Shown: positions 1 to 6,540, counted from the stretch's first letter. The stretch is 10,568 nt of DNA from Caldilineaceae bacterium (GCA_026645575.1 JAPKMW010000180.1:1-10568), one strand, 5' to 3'. The notes: generated from the letters alone by a model not told the origin. Numbers and translations: made by a program.

Positions 1-2224
1 CGGTGAAACTCCCCGTCCCGTCAGGGTTGCCACCAGTGACACTAATCGTAGCTTGCGTCGCCACGCCGGAGAGCGCATCGCTGGTGCTACAACCGGCAAC
101 CGGTGCGCTGCCCAGGGTGTAGCTAGCCCCGTTGCTCACACCCGTGACGGTGACGACCGGGGCGGTCTTGTCGATCTGTACTGTAACCACGTTGCTGGCG
201 GCGCTGCTGTTGCCGGCCAGGTCGGTGGCGGTTTGCGCTGTCGAAGCCACCGTCGCGCCTTCGCTGCTCAAGGTTTCGTCGGCCGGGCAGCTTGCCACCC
301 CGGACAAGCCATCGGCGCAAGTGAAACGCACGGTGACATCGCTGTTGTACCAGCCATTGGCATTCGGTGCGCCCGTTGTCGCGGCGCTAATCGTCGGCGC
401 CGTTTTGTCGATCTTAACCGTGACGACATTGCTGGCGGCGCTGCTGTTGCCCGCCTGATCCACCACCGTTTGCGCCGTCGAAGCCACGGCTGCACCTTCG
501 CTGCTCAACGTTGCGTCCGCCGGGCAGCTTGTCACGCCCGACAAGTTGTCGTTACAGGTGAACTGCACCGTGACATTGCTGTTGTACCAGCCGTTGGCAT
601 TCGGTTGGGTGGTCGCCGCCGCACTAATCGTCGGCGCCGTTTTATCGATCTTGACCGTGACGACATTGCTGGCGGCGCTGCTGTTGCCCGCCAGGTCGAT
701 GATGGTTTGGGCCGTCGAAGCCACGGCTGCACCTTCACTGCTCAACACTAGGTCGGTCAGGCAGCTTGCCACGCCCGACAACCCATCGGCGCAGGTGAAC
801 TGTACCGTGACATTGCTGTTATACCAGCCATTAGCATTCGGTGTACCCGTTGCCGCCGCACTGATGGTCGGGGCGGTTTTGTCGATCTTAACGGTGACAA
901 CGTTGCTGGCGACGCTGCTGTTGCCCGCCTGATCCACCACCGTTTGCGCCGTAGAAGCCACCGCTGCGCCTTCGCTGCTCAACACCTGGTCGGCGGGGCA
1001 GCTTGCCACGCCCGACAACCCATCAACGCAGGTGAAACGCACGGTGACATTGCTGTTGTACCAGCCGTTGGCATTCGATGCGCCCGTTGCCGCCGCACTG
1101 ATCGTCGGGGCGGTTTTGTCGATCTTAACGGTGACGACGTTGCTGGCGACGCTGCTGTTGCCCGCCTGATCCACCACCGTTTGCGCCGTCGAAGCCACCA
1201 CTGCGCCTTCACTGCTCAACACCTGGTCGGCGGGACAGCTTGTCACTCCGGACAGCGTATCGGCGCAGGTGAAGCGGACAGTGACATTGCTGTTGTACCA
1301 ACCGTTGCTGTTGGGCTGGGTGGTCACTACTGCACTGATCGTCGGCGCGGTCTTGTCCACCTTTACGATGTAGCTGGCTGTGCCGACATTACCGGCGTGA
1401 TCCTGGCAGGTGGCACTGAGGGTCAACTGGCCTTCGCCGCTGCTGACGCTGCTGGTGGTGCAGAGGGCGGTATCAAGGCCACTCCCTCCAATGTTGTCGC
1501 TCCAATTCCAGGTCACCGTCACATCCGTGTTGTTCCAGCCACTATTATTCGCCATTGGAGACTGGCTGGGGCTGGCCTTCGGCGGACATTTGTCAATAGG
1601 CGAATTGCCGGTCAGTGTGCCGGTGTTATTCAGGATGCCACAGGCGCGAGTGAAACCGTTCACAATATGAGACAGGACACCCGTATTCGCAGTGCCGCCG
1701 GCATTGTTGATTGTGCCACTGTTGAGGAGTTCACCTGCATTATTAATCGTGCCTGTGGTGGCATTGTTGATAGTACCACCATTAAAAAAGTCAGATGAAG
1801 TGGCAATATAGATAGTGCCAGCGTTGTTGATGGTATTAAAATTCTGGCCCCCACCCAACCTTGACCCAGTCGAAACGATATTGAGCGTTCCTTCATTATT
1901 GAACGTGCCAGCGCCATAGTAGGTAGCAGACGCAGTGATATTGATCGTCCCCCGGTTGGTAAAAGCCTCAGTCTGCGGTCGCAGCATCTGATCGCTACCC
2001 ACCGTCAACGTATCCCCTGCGGGTAGGGTGCCAGAAAAAACGTAGCAGGTGTCGCCAGCTTCCTGTCCAGTGGCGCCGATCGCTGCCAGAAAGGCAGTGC
2101 ATGATCCTGGTGAACTGATCGTGTAGTTGTTGCCAGCGGCGCGCACGGGCAAAGGCCAAACGGTAGGCGCCAGCGCCAACAGTAGCGCGGTGAATAACGT
2201 GTAGAAAATCGTATTCGGTTTCAT
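1..2224 (-). CDS. Secreted/surface repeat protein, N-terminal part (runs off left edge)
   Basis: About 741 codons are visible from ATG at 2224 to the window edge, with no stop. The N-terminus (MKPNTIFYTLFTALLLALAP) is a Sec signal peptide ending near PVRAAG. Residues ~31-205 form an Asn/Gly/Thr-rich region with recurring GTINN or GTLNI motifs, resembling a beta-solenoid adhesin stalk. Residues ~210-289 are a first Ig-like domain. Residues ~290-684 are five exact 79-residue repeats (WYNSNVTV, then a C-x9-C pair, then SSEG, DLAGNSS and KIDKTAPTIS), similar to Ig-like/OmpL47-type 'DNAGN' repeats. The last ~57 residues start a different Ig-like domain, matching the one in the paralogue at 9019-10568. 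The chosen start has AAGGA 8-9 bases upstream. An in-frame ATG at 2266 overlaps the stop of the preceding small ORF (ATGA) and would add 14 residues. The likely role is cell-surface structure or adhesion (inference). The missing C-terminus probably carries a PxKF-like domain, as in the paralogue. Confidence 0.88.
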   Translation of the reverse strand, partial: MKPNTIFYTLFTALLLALAPTVWPLPVRAAGNNYTISSPGSCTAFLAAIGATGQEAGDTCYVFSGTLPAGDTLTVGSDQMLRPQTEAFTNRGTINITASATYYGAGTFNNEGTLNIVSTGSRLGGGQNFNTINNAGTIYIATSSDFFNGGTINNATTGTINNAGELLNSGTINNAGGTANTGVLSHIVNGFTRACGILNNTGTLTGNSPIDKCPPKASPSQSPMANNSGWNNTDVTVTWNWSDNIGGSGLDTALCTTSSVSSGEGQLTLSATCQDHAGNVGTASYIVKVDKTAPTISAVVTTQPNSNGWYNSNVTVRFTCADTLSGVTSCPADQVLSSEGAVVASTAQTVVDQAGNSSVASNVVTVKIDKTAPTISAAATGASNANGWYNSNVTVRFTCVDGLSGVASCPADQVLSSEGAAVASTAQTVVDQAGNSSVASNVVTVKIDKTAPTISAAATGTPNANGWYNSNVTVQFTCADGLSGVASCLTDLVLSSEGAAVASTAQTIIDLAGNSSAASNVVTVKIDKTAPTISAAATTQPNANGWYNSNVTVQFTCNDNLSGVTSCPADATLSSEGAAVASTAQTVVDQAGNSSAASNVVTVKIDKTAPTISAATTGAPNANGWYNSDVTVRFTCADGLSGVASCPADETLSSEGATVASTAQTATDLAGNSSAASNVVTVQIDKTAPVVTVTGVSNGASYTLGSAPVAGCSTSDALSGVATQATISVTGGNPDGTGSFT
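173..1357 (-). repeat. Five tandem 237-bp coding repeats (79 residues each)
   Basis: The conserved boundary motif encoding K-I-D-K-T-A-P recurs at 173, 410, 647, 884, 1121 and 1358, exactly 237 bp apart each time, giving five full units without any indel. Each unit encodes one Ig-like domain with a conserved C-x9-C pair, which may form a disulfide outside the cell. Strict length conservation together with high nucleotide similarity suggests recent unit duplication or continuing gene conversion. The same unit recurs in the gene at the right edge. Confidence 0.95.
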
Positions 2225-2262
2225 CTTTTGCGTTCCTTTCCTTTTTACTGCTTCTTGGCTTG

Positions 2263-2487
2263 TCATACGTCTTTGTTCCTTGCCTGCTTGGTGAGCAGGT
2301 AGTCATGTTCCTTGAGATGGCTCAGGCCGAATTTGCGCACCCTGCCCTGTTCAGGCAAGATGCGCGCTTCCAGGGATTGGATCTGATGGATCAGTTGGGG
2401 TAAGAGAAAATACGTCGCTGATGGGTCATGCCCATTTGCTCCTTGTGCTTGCTGAATGCTTGTCGATGAAACGCCGGTCAATCGCAT
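2263..2487 (-). CDS. Small hypothetical protein B (74 aa), coupled to surface protein gene
   Basis: I do not recognise this protein. The ORF encodes 74 residues starting MRLTGVSS and ending KQARNKDV; its second half is charged and probably helical (LPQLIHQIQSLEARILPEQG). Its ATG overlaps the TGA of the preceding small ORF by one base (TGATG). Its own TGA overlaps an in-frame upstream ATG of the surface-protein gene (ATGA at 2266-2263), so translational coupling on both sides is plausible. It has no signal peptide or membrane segment. The same frame is open further upstream, but that part has the Ala/Gly/Ser-rich look of an out-of-frame shadow. It could be a remnant of an older gene or a small accessory factor for the surface protein. 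Confidence 0.5.
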   Translation of the reverse strand: MRLTGVSSTSIQQAQGANGHDPSATYFLLPQLIHQIQSLEARILPEQGRVRKFGLSHLKEHDYLLTKQARNKDV

Positions 2488-2687
2488 CAGTGCGGCAGGG
2501 AGGTGCGCAGGGCTGGGCGTGTGGGCGCCAGGCGTAGCCCCGCCAGCCACAGCCGAACTGCCGTCCACCCTTGCCACAGGGTTTGCCCAATGGCTGGCTG
2601 TTGACGCCGCCGCGCCTGACGCAGCACCCGTTCCAGATCCAGGGCTTGATCCAGTTGCCCGCGTCCTGTCGTCCAATGGTTGTTCAT
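2487..2687 (-). CDS. Small hypothetical basic protein A (66 aa)
   Basis: I do not recognise this protein. The ORF starts MNNHWTTGRGQ and encodes 66 residues rich in Arg, Leu and Gln. A likely amphipathic helix (LDQALDLERVLRQARRRQQ) is followed by a Trp/Leu-rich stretch (TLWQGWTAVRLWLAGLRL) that could sit on a membrane surface. The start is supported by a strong Shine-Dalgarno (AAGGGGGAA) just upstream. It is the first gene after promoter copy 1 and overlaps the next small ORF by one base. The frame stays open upstream to an ATG at 2744, which coincides with the predicted transcription start; a leaderless 85-residue form (MRPTGTTGRNRKRSKRG then MNNHW) is therefore a second possibility. Confidence 0.55.
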   Translation of the reverse strand: MNNHWTTGRGQLDQALDLERVLRQARRRQQPAIGQTLWQGWTAVRLWLAGLRLAPTRPALRTSLPH

Positions 2688-2750
2688 CAGGTTCCCCCTT
2701 TTGCTCCGTTTGCGATTTCTTCCCGTTGTCCCCGTGGGACGCATACCATT

Positions 2751-2756
2751 AGTATA
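2751..2756 (-). promoter_or_regulatory. -10 box (TATACT) of promoter copy 1
   Basis: TATACT reads on the minus strand. No recognisable -35 hexamer lies 16-18 bases upstream (CATTTT at the 17-base position). The first direct repeat covers that zone instead, which points to activator-dependent transcription. The expected start, 7 bases downstream, is the A of an ATG at 2744. Confidence 0.6.
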
Positions 2757-2761
2757 CACAG

Positions 2762-2860
2762 CTACCGTTACAAAAAATGGCTGCTATCGTTATAAAAACC
2801 GGGATCTATCGTTATAAAAAGGGGCTGCTACCGTTATAAAGGCGCTTTTAGCGTTAAAAA
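2762..2860 (-). repeat. Array of five ~22-bp operator-like direct repeats
   Basis: The plus-strand cores read ACCGTTACA, ATCGTTATA, ATCGTTATA, ACCGTTATA and AGCGTTAAA, each followed by an A-run and G-rich bases. Centres are 22, 22, 22 and 20 bp apart. The array lies just upstream of the -10 box and is conserved at a second promoter with four units, so it is most likely a set of binding sites for a regulator. Confidence 0.75.
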
Positions 2861-2944
2861 TGGGGCTTGACTTTACGAAATAGTTTGTTATCCATGTGGG
2901 TACGCACCCTGCGTTGGGATTGTGGCGGGTGGGATAGCGTCACG

Positions 2945-3658
2945 TTACAAAAGACCCAGATAGGCCCGTTGGATGCGATCATCGGCGGCGAATTCGGCAG
3001 GGGTTCCTGTTTGGACAATCTGCCCATCGGCCAGAATATAGGCTTGATCGGCGACCGCCAATGCTCTTTGCGCGTTCTGCTCCACCAGCAGGATCGTCAG
3101 GCCGGTTTCTTGCCGGATGGTTTTGATGACCTGAAAGATCTGCTGCACGATGATGGGCGCCAACCCCAGCGACGGTTCGTCGAGCAGCAACAGCTTGGGC
3201 TGGGCCAGGAGCGCACGACTGATGGCGACCATCTGCTGTTCGCCGCCACTCAAGGTCCCGGCCAATTGTTTTCGCCGTTGGGCGAGAATGGGAAAGAGGG
3301 TAAAGACGAGGTCGAGCGTCGCCGCGGCGTTGGCCCGCGCATGAGGGGCATAATGGCCCATGTGCAGATTGTCAAGGACCGTTAGATTGGTAAAGAGCCG
3401 GCGCCCCTCTGGCGCCAGGGCGACGCCGTGGCTGCACACCTGATGGGCCGGCACGGTGGTCAAATCAATGTCGCCCAGGCGAATATGCCCGTGGCGCGGT
3501 CGCAGCAGACCGGCAATGGTGTTCACCAGTGTTGTCTTCCCCGCACCATTGGCGCCGATCAGGGTGACAATGCGCCCCGTTTCCACCGTGATACTCACCT
3601 CGCGCAGGGCAACGGCTTCCCCATAGGCGACGGTGAGCTTATCAACTTGTAACATCAT
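2945..3658 (-). CDS. livF: LivF-type branched-chain amino acid ABC transporter ATPase
   Basis: This 237-residue ATP-hydrolysing subunit belongs to the hydrophobic/branched-chain amino acid (HAAT/Liv) ABC importer family and acts at the cytoplasmic face of the membrane with the LivG partner. Visible motifs are Walker A GANGAGKT (35-42), signature LSGGEQQM (136-143) and Walker B LLLLDE (156-161). At the H-loop it has LVEQN, with Gln instead of His, as is usual in LivF. Length is normal for the family. I chose the ATG at 3658 because GAGGAG lies 8 bases upstream and the product begins MMLQVDKLTV; the ATG at 3655 is equally possible. A farther ATG at 3694 would add 12 residues and overlap livG much more. 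It overlaps the livG end by 17 bases and is the last gene of the operon. No convincing terminator follows. Confidence 0.96.
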   Translation of the reverse strand: MMLQVDKLTVAYGEAVALREVSITVETGRIVTLIGANGAGKTTLVNTIAGLLRPRHGHIRLGDIDLTTVPAHQVCSHGVALAPEGRRLFTNLTVLDNLHMGHYAPHARANAAATLDLVFTLFPILAQRRKQLAGTLSGGEQQMVAISRALLAQPKLLLLDEPSLGLAPIIVQQIFQVIKTIRQETGLTILLVEQNAQRALAVADQAYILADGQIVQTGTPAEFAADDRIQRAYLGLL

Positions 3659-4397
3659 GCGCGGCACTCCTCTCATCGCCCAGATAGGCCGCAATCACTT
3701 GCGGATCATTCATCACGTCAATTGGAACGCCCGTGGCGATTGGCTGGCCGTAGTTGAGGACCACCAGCCGGTCGCAAAGGGCCAGGACGGCGCGCAGGTT
3801 GTGTTCGACAAAGAGCAAGGTAATGCCCCGTTCGCGAATGCGCCGCAGGAGGTCAATGCCCAATTCAATCTCGGTTGGATTAAGACCAGCCAGCACTTCG
3901 TCCAGCAGCAGCACCTTGGGTTGTACGGCGAGGGCGCGCGCCAATTCCAGAAATTTGCGTTCATGTAGGTTAAGTTGCCCGGCCAGGGCGTGCGCCTTGG
4001 CGCGTAACCCGACAAAATCGAGAATGGCCTCACTTTGGCGGATGGCGGCGGCGCGGCTATGGGCTTGGCGACCAAACATTAGCCCCAACGCCACATTATC
4101 CAGCACCGTGGCCGAACGGAACGGGCGGGGAATTTGGTAGGTGCGGGCAATACCAAGCCGGGCGAGTTGATGGGGCGGCAACCCTTGAATGGCGCGCGCT
4201 TCCAAGAAAAGCTGCCCACTTGTCGGGCGAAGCTGGCCGCTGATCACATTGAGCAAGGTTGTTTTGCCGGAGCCATTTGGCCCAACCAGCCCCAAAATCT
4301 CCCCCTGGTAGAGTTGGAGGGTCGCCCCATTCAGCGCCAGCAGGCCGCCAAAGGCCAGGTAAATCTGTTGCACATCAAGCAGGATCGCTGCGCGCAT
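3642..4397 (-). CDS. livG: LivG-type branched-chain amino acid ABC transporter ATPase
   Basis: This 251-residue ATPase subunit of the Liv-type importer pairs with LivF. Motifs are Walker A GPNGSGKT (39-46), Q-loop Q88 in ARTYQIPRPF, Walker B VLLLDE (162-167) and H-loop H199 in FVEHN. The LivG family trait, the ARTYQ stretch, is present. The ABC signature is unusual: LNLHERKFLELARAL (142-156) replaces the typical LSxGQ form. The downstream LARAL helix is intact, so the gene looks functional rather than decayed. The ATG follows the livM stop by one base and has AAGGAG 6 bases upstream. The 3' end overlaps livF, as expected for co-translated subunits. Confidence 0.96.
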   Translation of the reverse strand: MRAAILLDVQQIYLAFGGLLALNGATLQLYQGEILGLVGPNGSGKTTLLNVISGQLRPTSGQLFLEARAIQGLPPHQLARLGIARTYQIPRPFRSATVLDNVALGLMFGRQAHSRAAAIRQSEAILDFVGLRAKAHALAGQLNLHERKFLELARALAVQPKVLLLDEVLAGLNPTEIELGIDLLRRIRERGITLLFVEHNLRAVLALCDRLVVLNYGQPIATGVPIDVMNDPQVIAAYLGDERSAAHDVTS

Positions 4398-4398
4398 C

Positions 4399-5487
4399 TC
4401 AGTCTCCTTCCGCGGTAAGGGCAGCCGGCGTCGGCGCCAATGACAAACGCCGTTGGCGCCGACGTTCTTCGATCAAGCCGCCAATCCCTTGCGGCACAAA
4501 GAGGATCACCAACACCAGCACCAGGCCGATCGCCATTTGGTTCAGCGCCGCCGTATCGCCGCCGGTGAGCCACTGGCGCAACAGCGTGATCAGCACCGCG
4601 CCCAGAATCGGGCCATACCAGACCGTTGCGCCGCCCAGAATCGCCATCATCAAGGCCAGCAGCGGGGTGATCACGGCAAAGACATGGCCGGCTTCCAAGT
4701 AACCCAGAAAGAGCGCTTGCGCGCCGCCAATCAGCCCGGCAAACAGGGCGCTCAGGCCAAAGGTCGCCACTTTGTAACGCAAGGTCGGCACCCCCAGGCC
4801 GTCGGCAACATCTTCGTCGTCGCGAATGGCAAAGAGCGCCTGCCCCCACCGTCCGTGAAAGATGCCATAGGCCACCCCCACCGCGGCCAGGGCAATGCCC
4901 AGGCTCACATAGTAGAGTCCGCGGTTGTCCTCAACGCCAAATTGGTCGGCCGTGGCAGCCCGCAAGAAGACGCCGCTGCCGCCATCGATCCAGGCCACAT
5001 TGTTGACAATGGTGGCGATGATAAAGGTGAGCGCCAGGGTGAGCAGCGAGAAAAGCTCACCGCGCAACTGGGGCAGCCGAAAGACGATCACGCCGACCAG
5101 CAACGCCACCAACGCCGCAACCAAACCCGCCAGCGGCAAAGCGGCGAGAAAGGGCAGCTTGGCTTGCACCATCAAGGTCGCGGTAGTATACATGCCAATG
5201 CCATAAAAGGCGCCGTGCCCAAAGCTGGAGTAGCCGCTGTAGCCGGAGAAAAAATTCCAACTGACGGCCAGGGTGATCCAGACAAAGATCTGAAAGAACA
5301 ACGTGACCCAAAAATCCCCCGCCCCCAGCGCGCTGATAAGGGGCGGGTAGAGGCCAAGGGCGAGCGCGACGAGCGCAAACCTTACCCCCACAAACGTTGC
5401 CGTAGTAAAGACTTTAGTCTTTCCCCGCCCCAGAGAAAGACTAAAGTCTTTACTACGATGGGATTGCCGATCCTCTGGTTGGCTCAT
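4399..5487 (-). CDS. livM: LivM-type ABC transporter permease carrying a palindrome-encoded insert
   Basis: This 362-residue inner-membrane permease forms the translocation pore with the LivH-type subunit. It has about ten hydrophobic segments, the family motif SGYSGYSSFGHGAFYGIGMY (81-100), and the cytoplasmic-loop motif AIRDDEDVADGLGVPTLRYK (220-239) that docks on the ATPases. I chose the ATG at 5487 because it overlaps the livH stop as ATGA and has AGGGGGT upstream; the longer frame from 5529 would overlap livH by 46 bp. Residues 11-29 (RSKDFSLSLGRGKTKVFTT) are encoded entirely by a 57-bp perfect inverted repeat (5401-5457) placed in frame in the cytoplasmic N-terminal tail, before the first membrane helix. 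The rest of the protein looks intact, so the insert appears tolerated. Confidence 0.95.
   Translation of the reverse strand: MSQPEDRQSHRSKDFSLSLGRGKTKVFTTATFVGVRFALVALALGLYPPLISALGAGDFWVTLFFQIFVWITLAVSWNFFSGYSGYSSFGHGAFYGIGMYTTATLMVQAKLPFLAALPLAGLVAALVALLVGVIVFRLPQLRGELFSLLTLALTFIIATIVNNVAWIDGGSGVFLRAATADQFGVEDNRGLYYVSLGIALAAVGVAYGIFHGRWGQALFAIRDDEDVADGLGVPTLRYKVATFGLSALFAGLIGGAQALFLGYLEAGHVFAVITPLLALMMAILGGATVWYGPILGAVLITLLRQWLTGGDTAALNQMAIGLVLVLVILFVPQGIGGLIEERRRQRRLSLAPTPAALTAEGD
5401..5457. repeat. 57-bp in-frame palindromic element inside livM
   Basis: The left arm at 5401-5422 (beginning CGTAGTAAAGACTTTA) and the right arm at 5436-5457 are perfect 22-bp reverse complements around a 13-base loop (CCCCGCCCCAGAG). 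The total of 57 bp equals 19 codons. In the livM frame it is open and encodes RSKDFSLSLGRGKTKVFTT. It resembles intergenic palindromic repeats rather than permease sequence. In mRNA it would form a strong hairpin starting 30 bases after the livM start. Confidence 0.93.
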
Positions 5488-6401
5488 AAGACCCCCTTGC
5501 GGCGGCGGCGCGCTTGCCACCGTTGCCACAGTGTATCGGGCATAACGATCAGATACAGCACAAAGACGCTAAAGGCGATGAGCGGCGCCCAGCTTGGCTG
5601 CTGCTGCACCGACCAGAGATTCTGGATCACCACCAGCGCACAGGCCGCGCCAATGGCGCCCAGCGGGTTGCCCAGGCCGCCGAGAATCACCGCGGCGACA
5701 ATTACGCCGAGCCAACTCATGGTGATGGAGGGAAACAAGGGGGTCTTGATGGCGAGAATGGCCCCCGCCACCCCCGCCGTTGCCGTGGCCAGACCCGCCA
5801 GCAGGAGGGCGGAGCGCTGATAGTTCACGCCATACGCCTGGGCCATGAGCGGGTCGGCGGCCATGGCGCGCACCCCACGGCCCCACTGTGTATAGTGCAA
5901 CAGCAGGTAGATGCCGCCGCCCAAGAGAAGGGCCGCCCCAAAGGCGATCAGATCCGGCGGCAGGACAAAGAAGTTATCGAGCGGCGGCGGCAGACGCAGC
6001 GCTTTGCGGTAAAGATCCGGCAAGGCAGCGCGGGTGGAAATGGTGTCGGCACTCCAGAGGTAGGTAATGCCATTTTCCAGCACCATAAAGAGGCCAAAGG
6101 TGAGCAGCAACGAGGTAAAGGTGGTCACCCGGAAACGCACAAAGAGCCACTGTACCGCCATGCCGATGAAAAAATGGAGCGGCGCAATCAGCAGCAACGT
6201 GACCGGCGGCGCCACCCCATAATCGACAATCAGCGTATAGGCCAGATAGGCAGCCAGGAGCGTAAAGGAGAGATGGGCAAAGTTAGCGATCTTGAGCATC
6301 CCCCAAGTCAGCGACAACCCCATCGCCACCACGCCAAAGAGGCTGCCGATGAGGATGCCATTCACCGCGGATTGGATCAGAACAATTTGGTCAGGTGTCA
6401 T
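5484..6401 (-). CDS. livH: LivH-type ABC transporter permease
   Basis: This 305-residue inner-membrane permease is the partner of LivM in the Liv-type importer. The N-terminal family motif GLSLTWGMLKIANFAHLSF is visible near residues 28-46, followed by alternating hydrophobic helices. The C-terminal half has the loop RAMAADPLMAQAYGVNYQRS and the glycine-rich segment VILGGLGNPLGAIGA, both typical. Length is close to the family norm of about 290-310. The ATG at 6401 is the first in-frame start. Its Shine-Dalgarno is weak, and the 161-bp gap upstream contains an inverted repeat, so expression may depend on read-through from the binding-protein gene. It ends in an ATGA overlap with livM. Confidence 0.95.
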   Translation of the reverse strand: MTPDQIVLIQSAVNGILIGSLFGVVAMGLSLTWGMLKIANFAHLSFTLLAAYLAYTLIVDYGVAPPVTLLLIAPLHFFIGMAVQWLFVRFRVTTFTSLLLTFGLFMVLENGITYLWSADTISTRAALPDLYRKALRLPPPLDNFFVLPPDLIAFGAALLLGGGIYLLLHYTQWGRGVRAMAADPLMAQAYGVNYQRSALLLAGLATATAGVAGAILAIKTPLFPSITMSWLGVIVAAVILGGLGNPLGAIGAACALVVIQNLWSVQQQPSWAPLIAFSVFVLYLIVMPDTLWQRWQARRRRKGVL

Positions 6402-6432
6402 AGATGGAGTTCGTCTTATTTACGTATAAGCA

Positions 6433-6540
6433 TTTTTACCACAAAGGCGCAAAGGCGCGAAGCACGCAAAGTTTCGCGAAGCTTTCTCTCTGGTTTTCCT
6501 TTGCGAATCCTTTGCGTGCTTCGCGTCCTTAGCGGTAGAA
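6433..6540. repeat. Intergenic inverted-repeat element between binding-protein and livH genes
   Basis: The arms CGCGAAGCACGCAAAG (6456-6471) and CTTTGCGTGCTTCGCG (6510-6525) are perfect 16-bp reverse complements with a 38-base loop. Outer flanks, ACCACAAAGGCGCAAAGG on the left and TCCTTAGCGGTAG on the right, extend the symmetry imperfectly. This 'CACAAAGGCGCAAAGG...CTTTGCG...CGG' wording is a dispersed repeat type I recognise from many GC-rich bacterial genomes, where it yields spurious 'FAPLRLCG' peptides; that sequence also occurs here. It is probably a non-autonomous palindromic repeat. As RNA it could form a long hairpin between the first two and the last four operon genes. Confidence 0.85.

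Larger units (their letters stand above)
2701..2885 (-). promoter_or_regulatory. Promoter region copy 1 with five 22-bp-spaced direct repeats
   Basis: This 185-bp block matches 8759-8921 along its length; the single length difference is one 22-bp unit. On the minus strand it holds, in order, a distal CTATTTCGTAAAGTCAA element, repeated T-run plus TAACGRTAGC boxes, a TATACT -10 box and a conserved leader (AAGAAATCGCAAACGGAG). The core CGTTA (plus strand) falls at 2766, 2788, 2810, 2832 and 2852, with spacings of 22, 22, 22 and 20. That spacing is about two helical turns, so the boxes lie on one face of the DNA. It should drive the small ORFs and the surface-protein gene. Confidence 0.8.

Noticed and set aside
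53..1798. Long plus-strand ORFs (232 and 284 aa) over the repeat region
   Set aside because: They are antisense shadows of the 237-bp repeats; the minus frame has a signal peptide and proper Ig-like motifs and is open throughout.
2490..2676. Upstream part of the 137-aa frame ending at 2263
   Set aside because: Ala/Gly/Ser-rich shadow of the small ORF A frame; the ATG at 2487 is the better start.
2762..2860. CRISPR array
   Set aside because: The conserved cores are only about 9-15 bp with 20-22 bp periods, and the intervening sequence is itself similar from unit to unit; there are no spacers and no cas genes.
2867..2894. Plus-strand promoter TTGACT with a downstream TATCCA
   Set aside because: The -10 part is not conserved in the second copy (AAACAA), and no plus-strand gene follows.
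2886..2944. Terminator after livF
   Set aside because: Only 4-5 bp stems (GGGT/ACCC) without a T-run are visible; not enough to call.
5488..5529. livM start at 5529
   Set aside because: It would overlap livH by 46 bp; the ATG at 5487 has the classical ATGA overlap and a Shine-Dalgarno.
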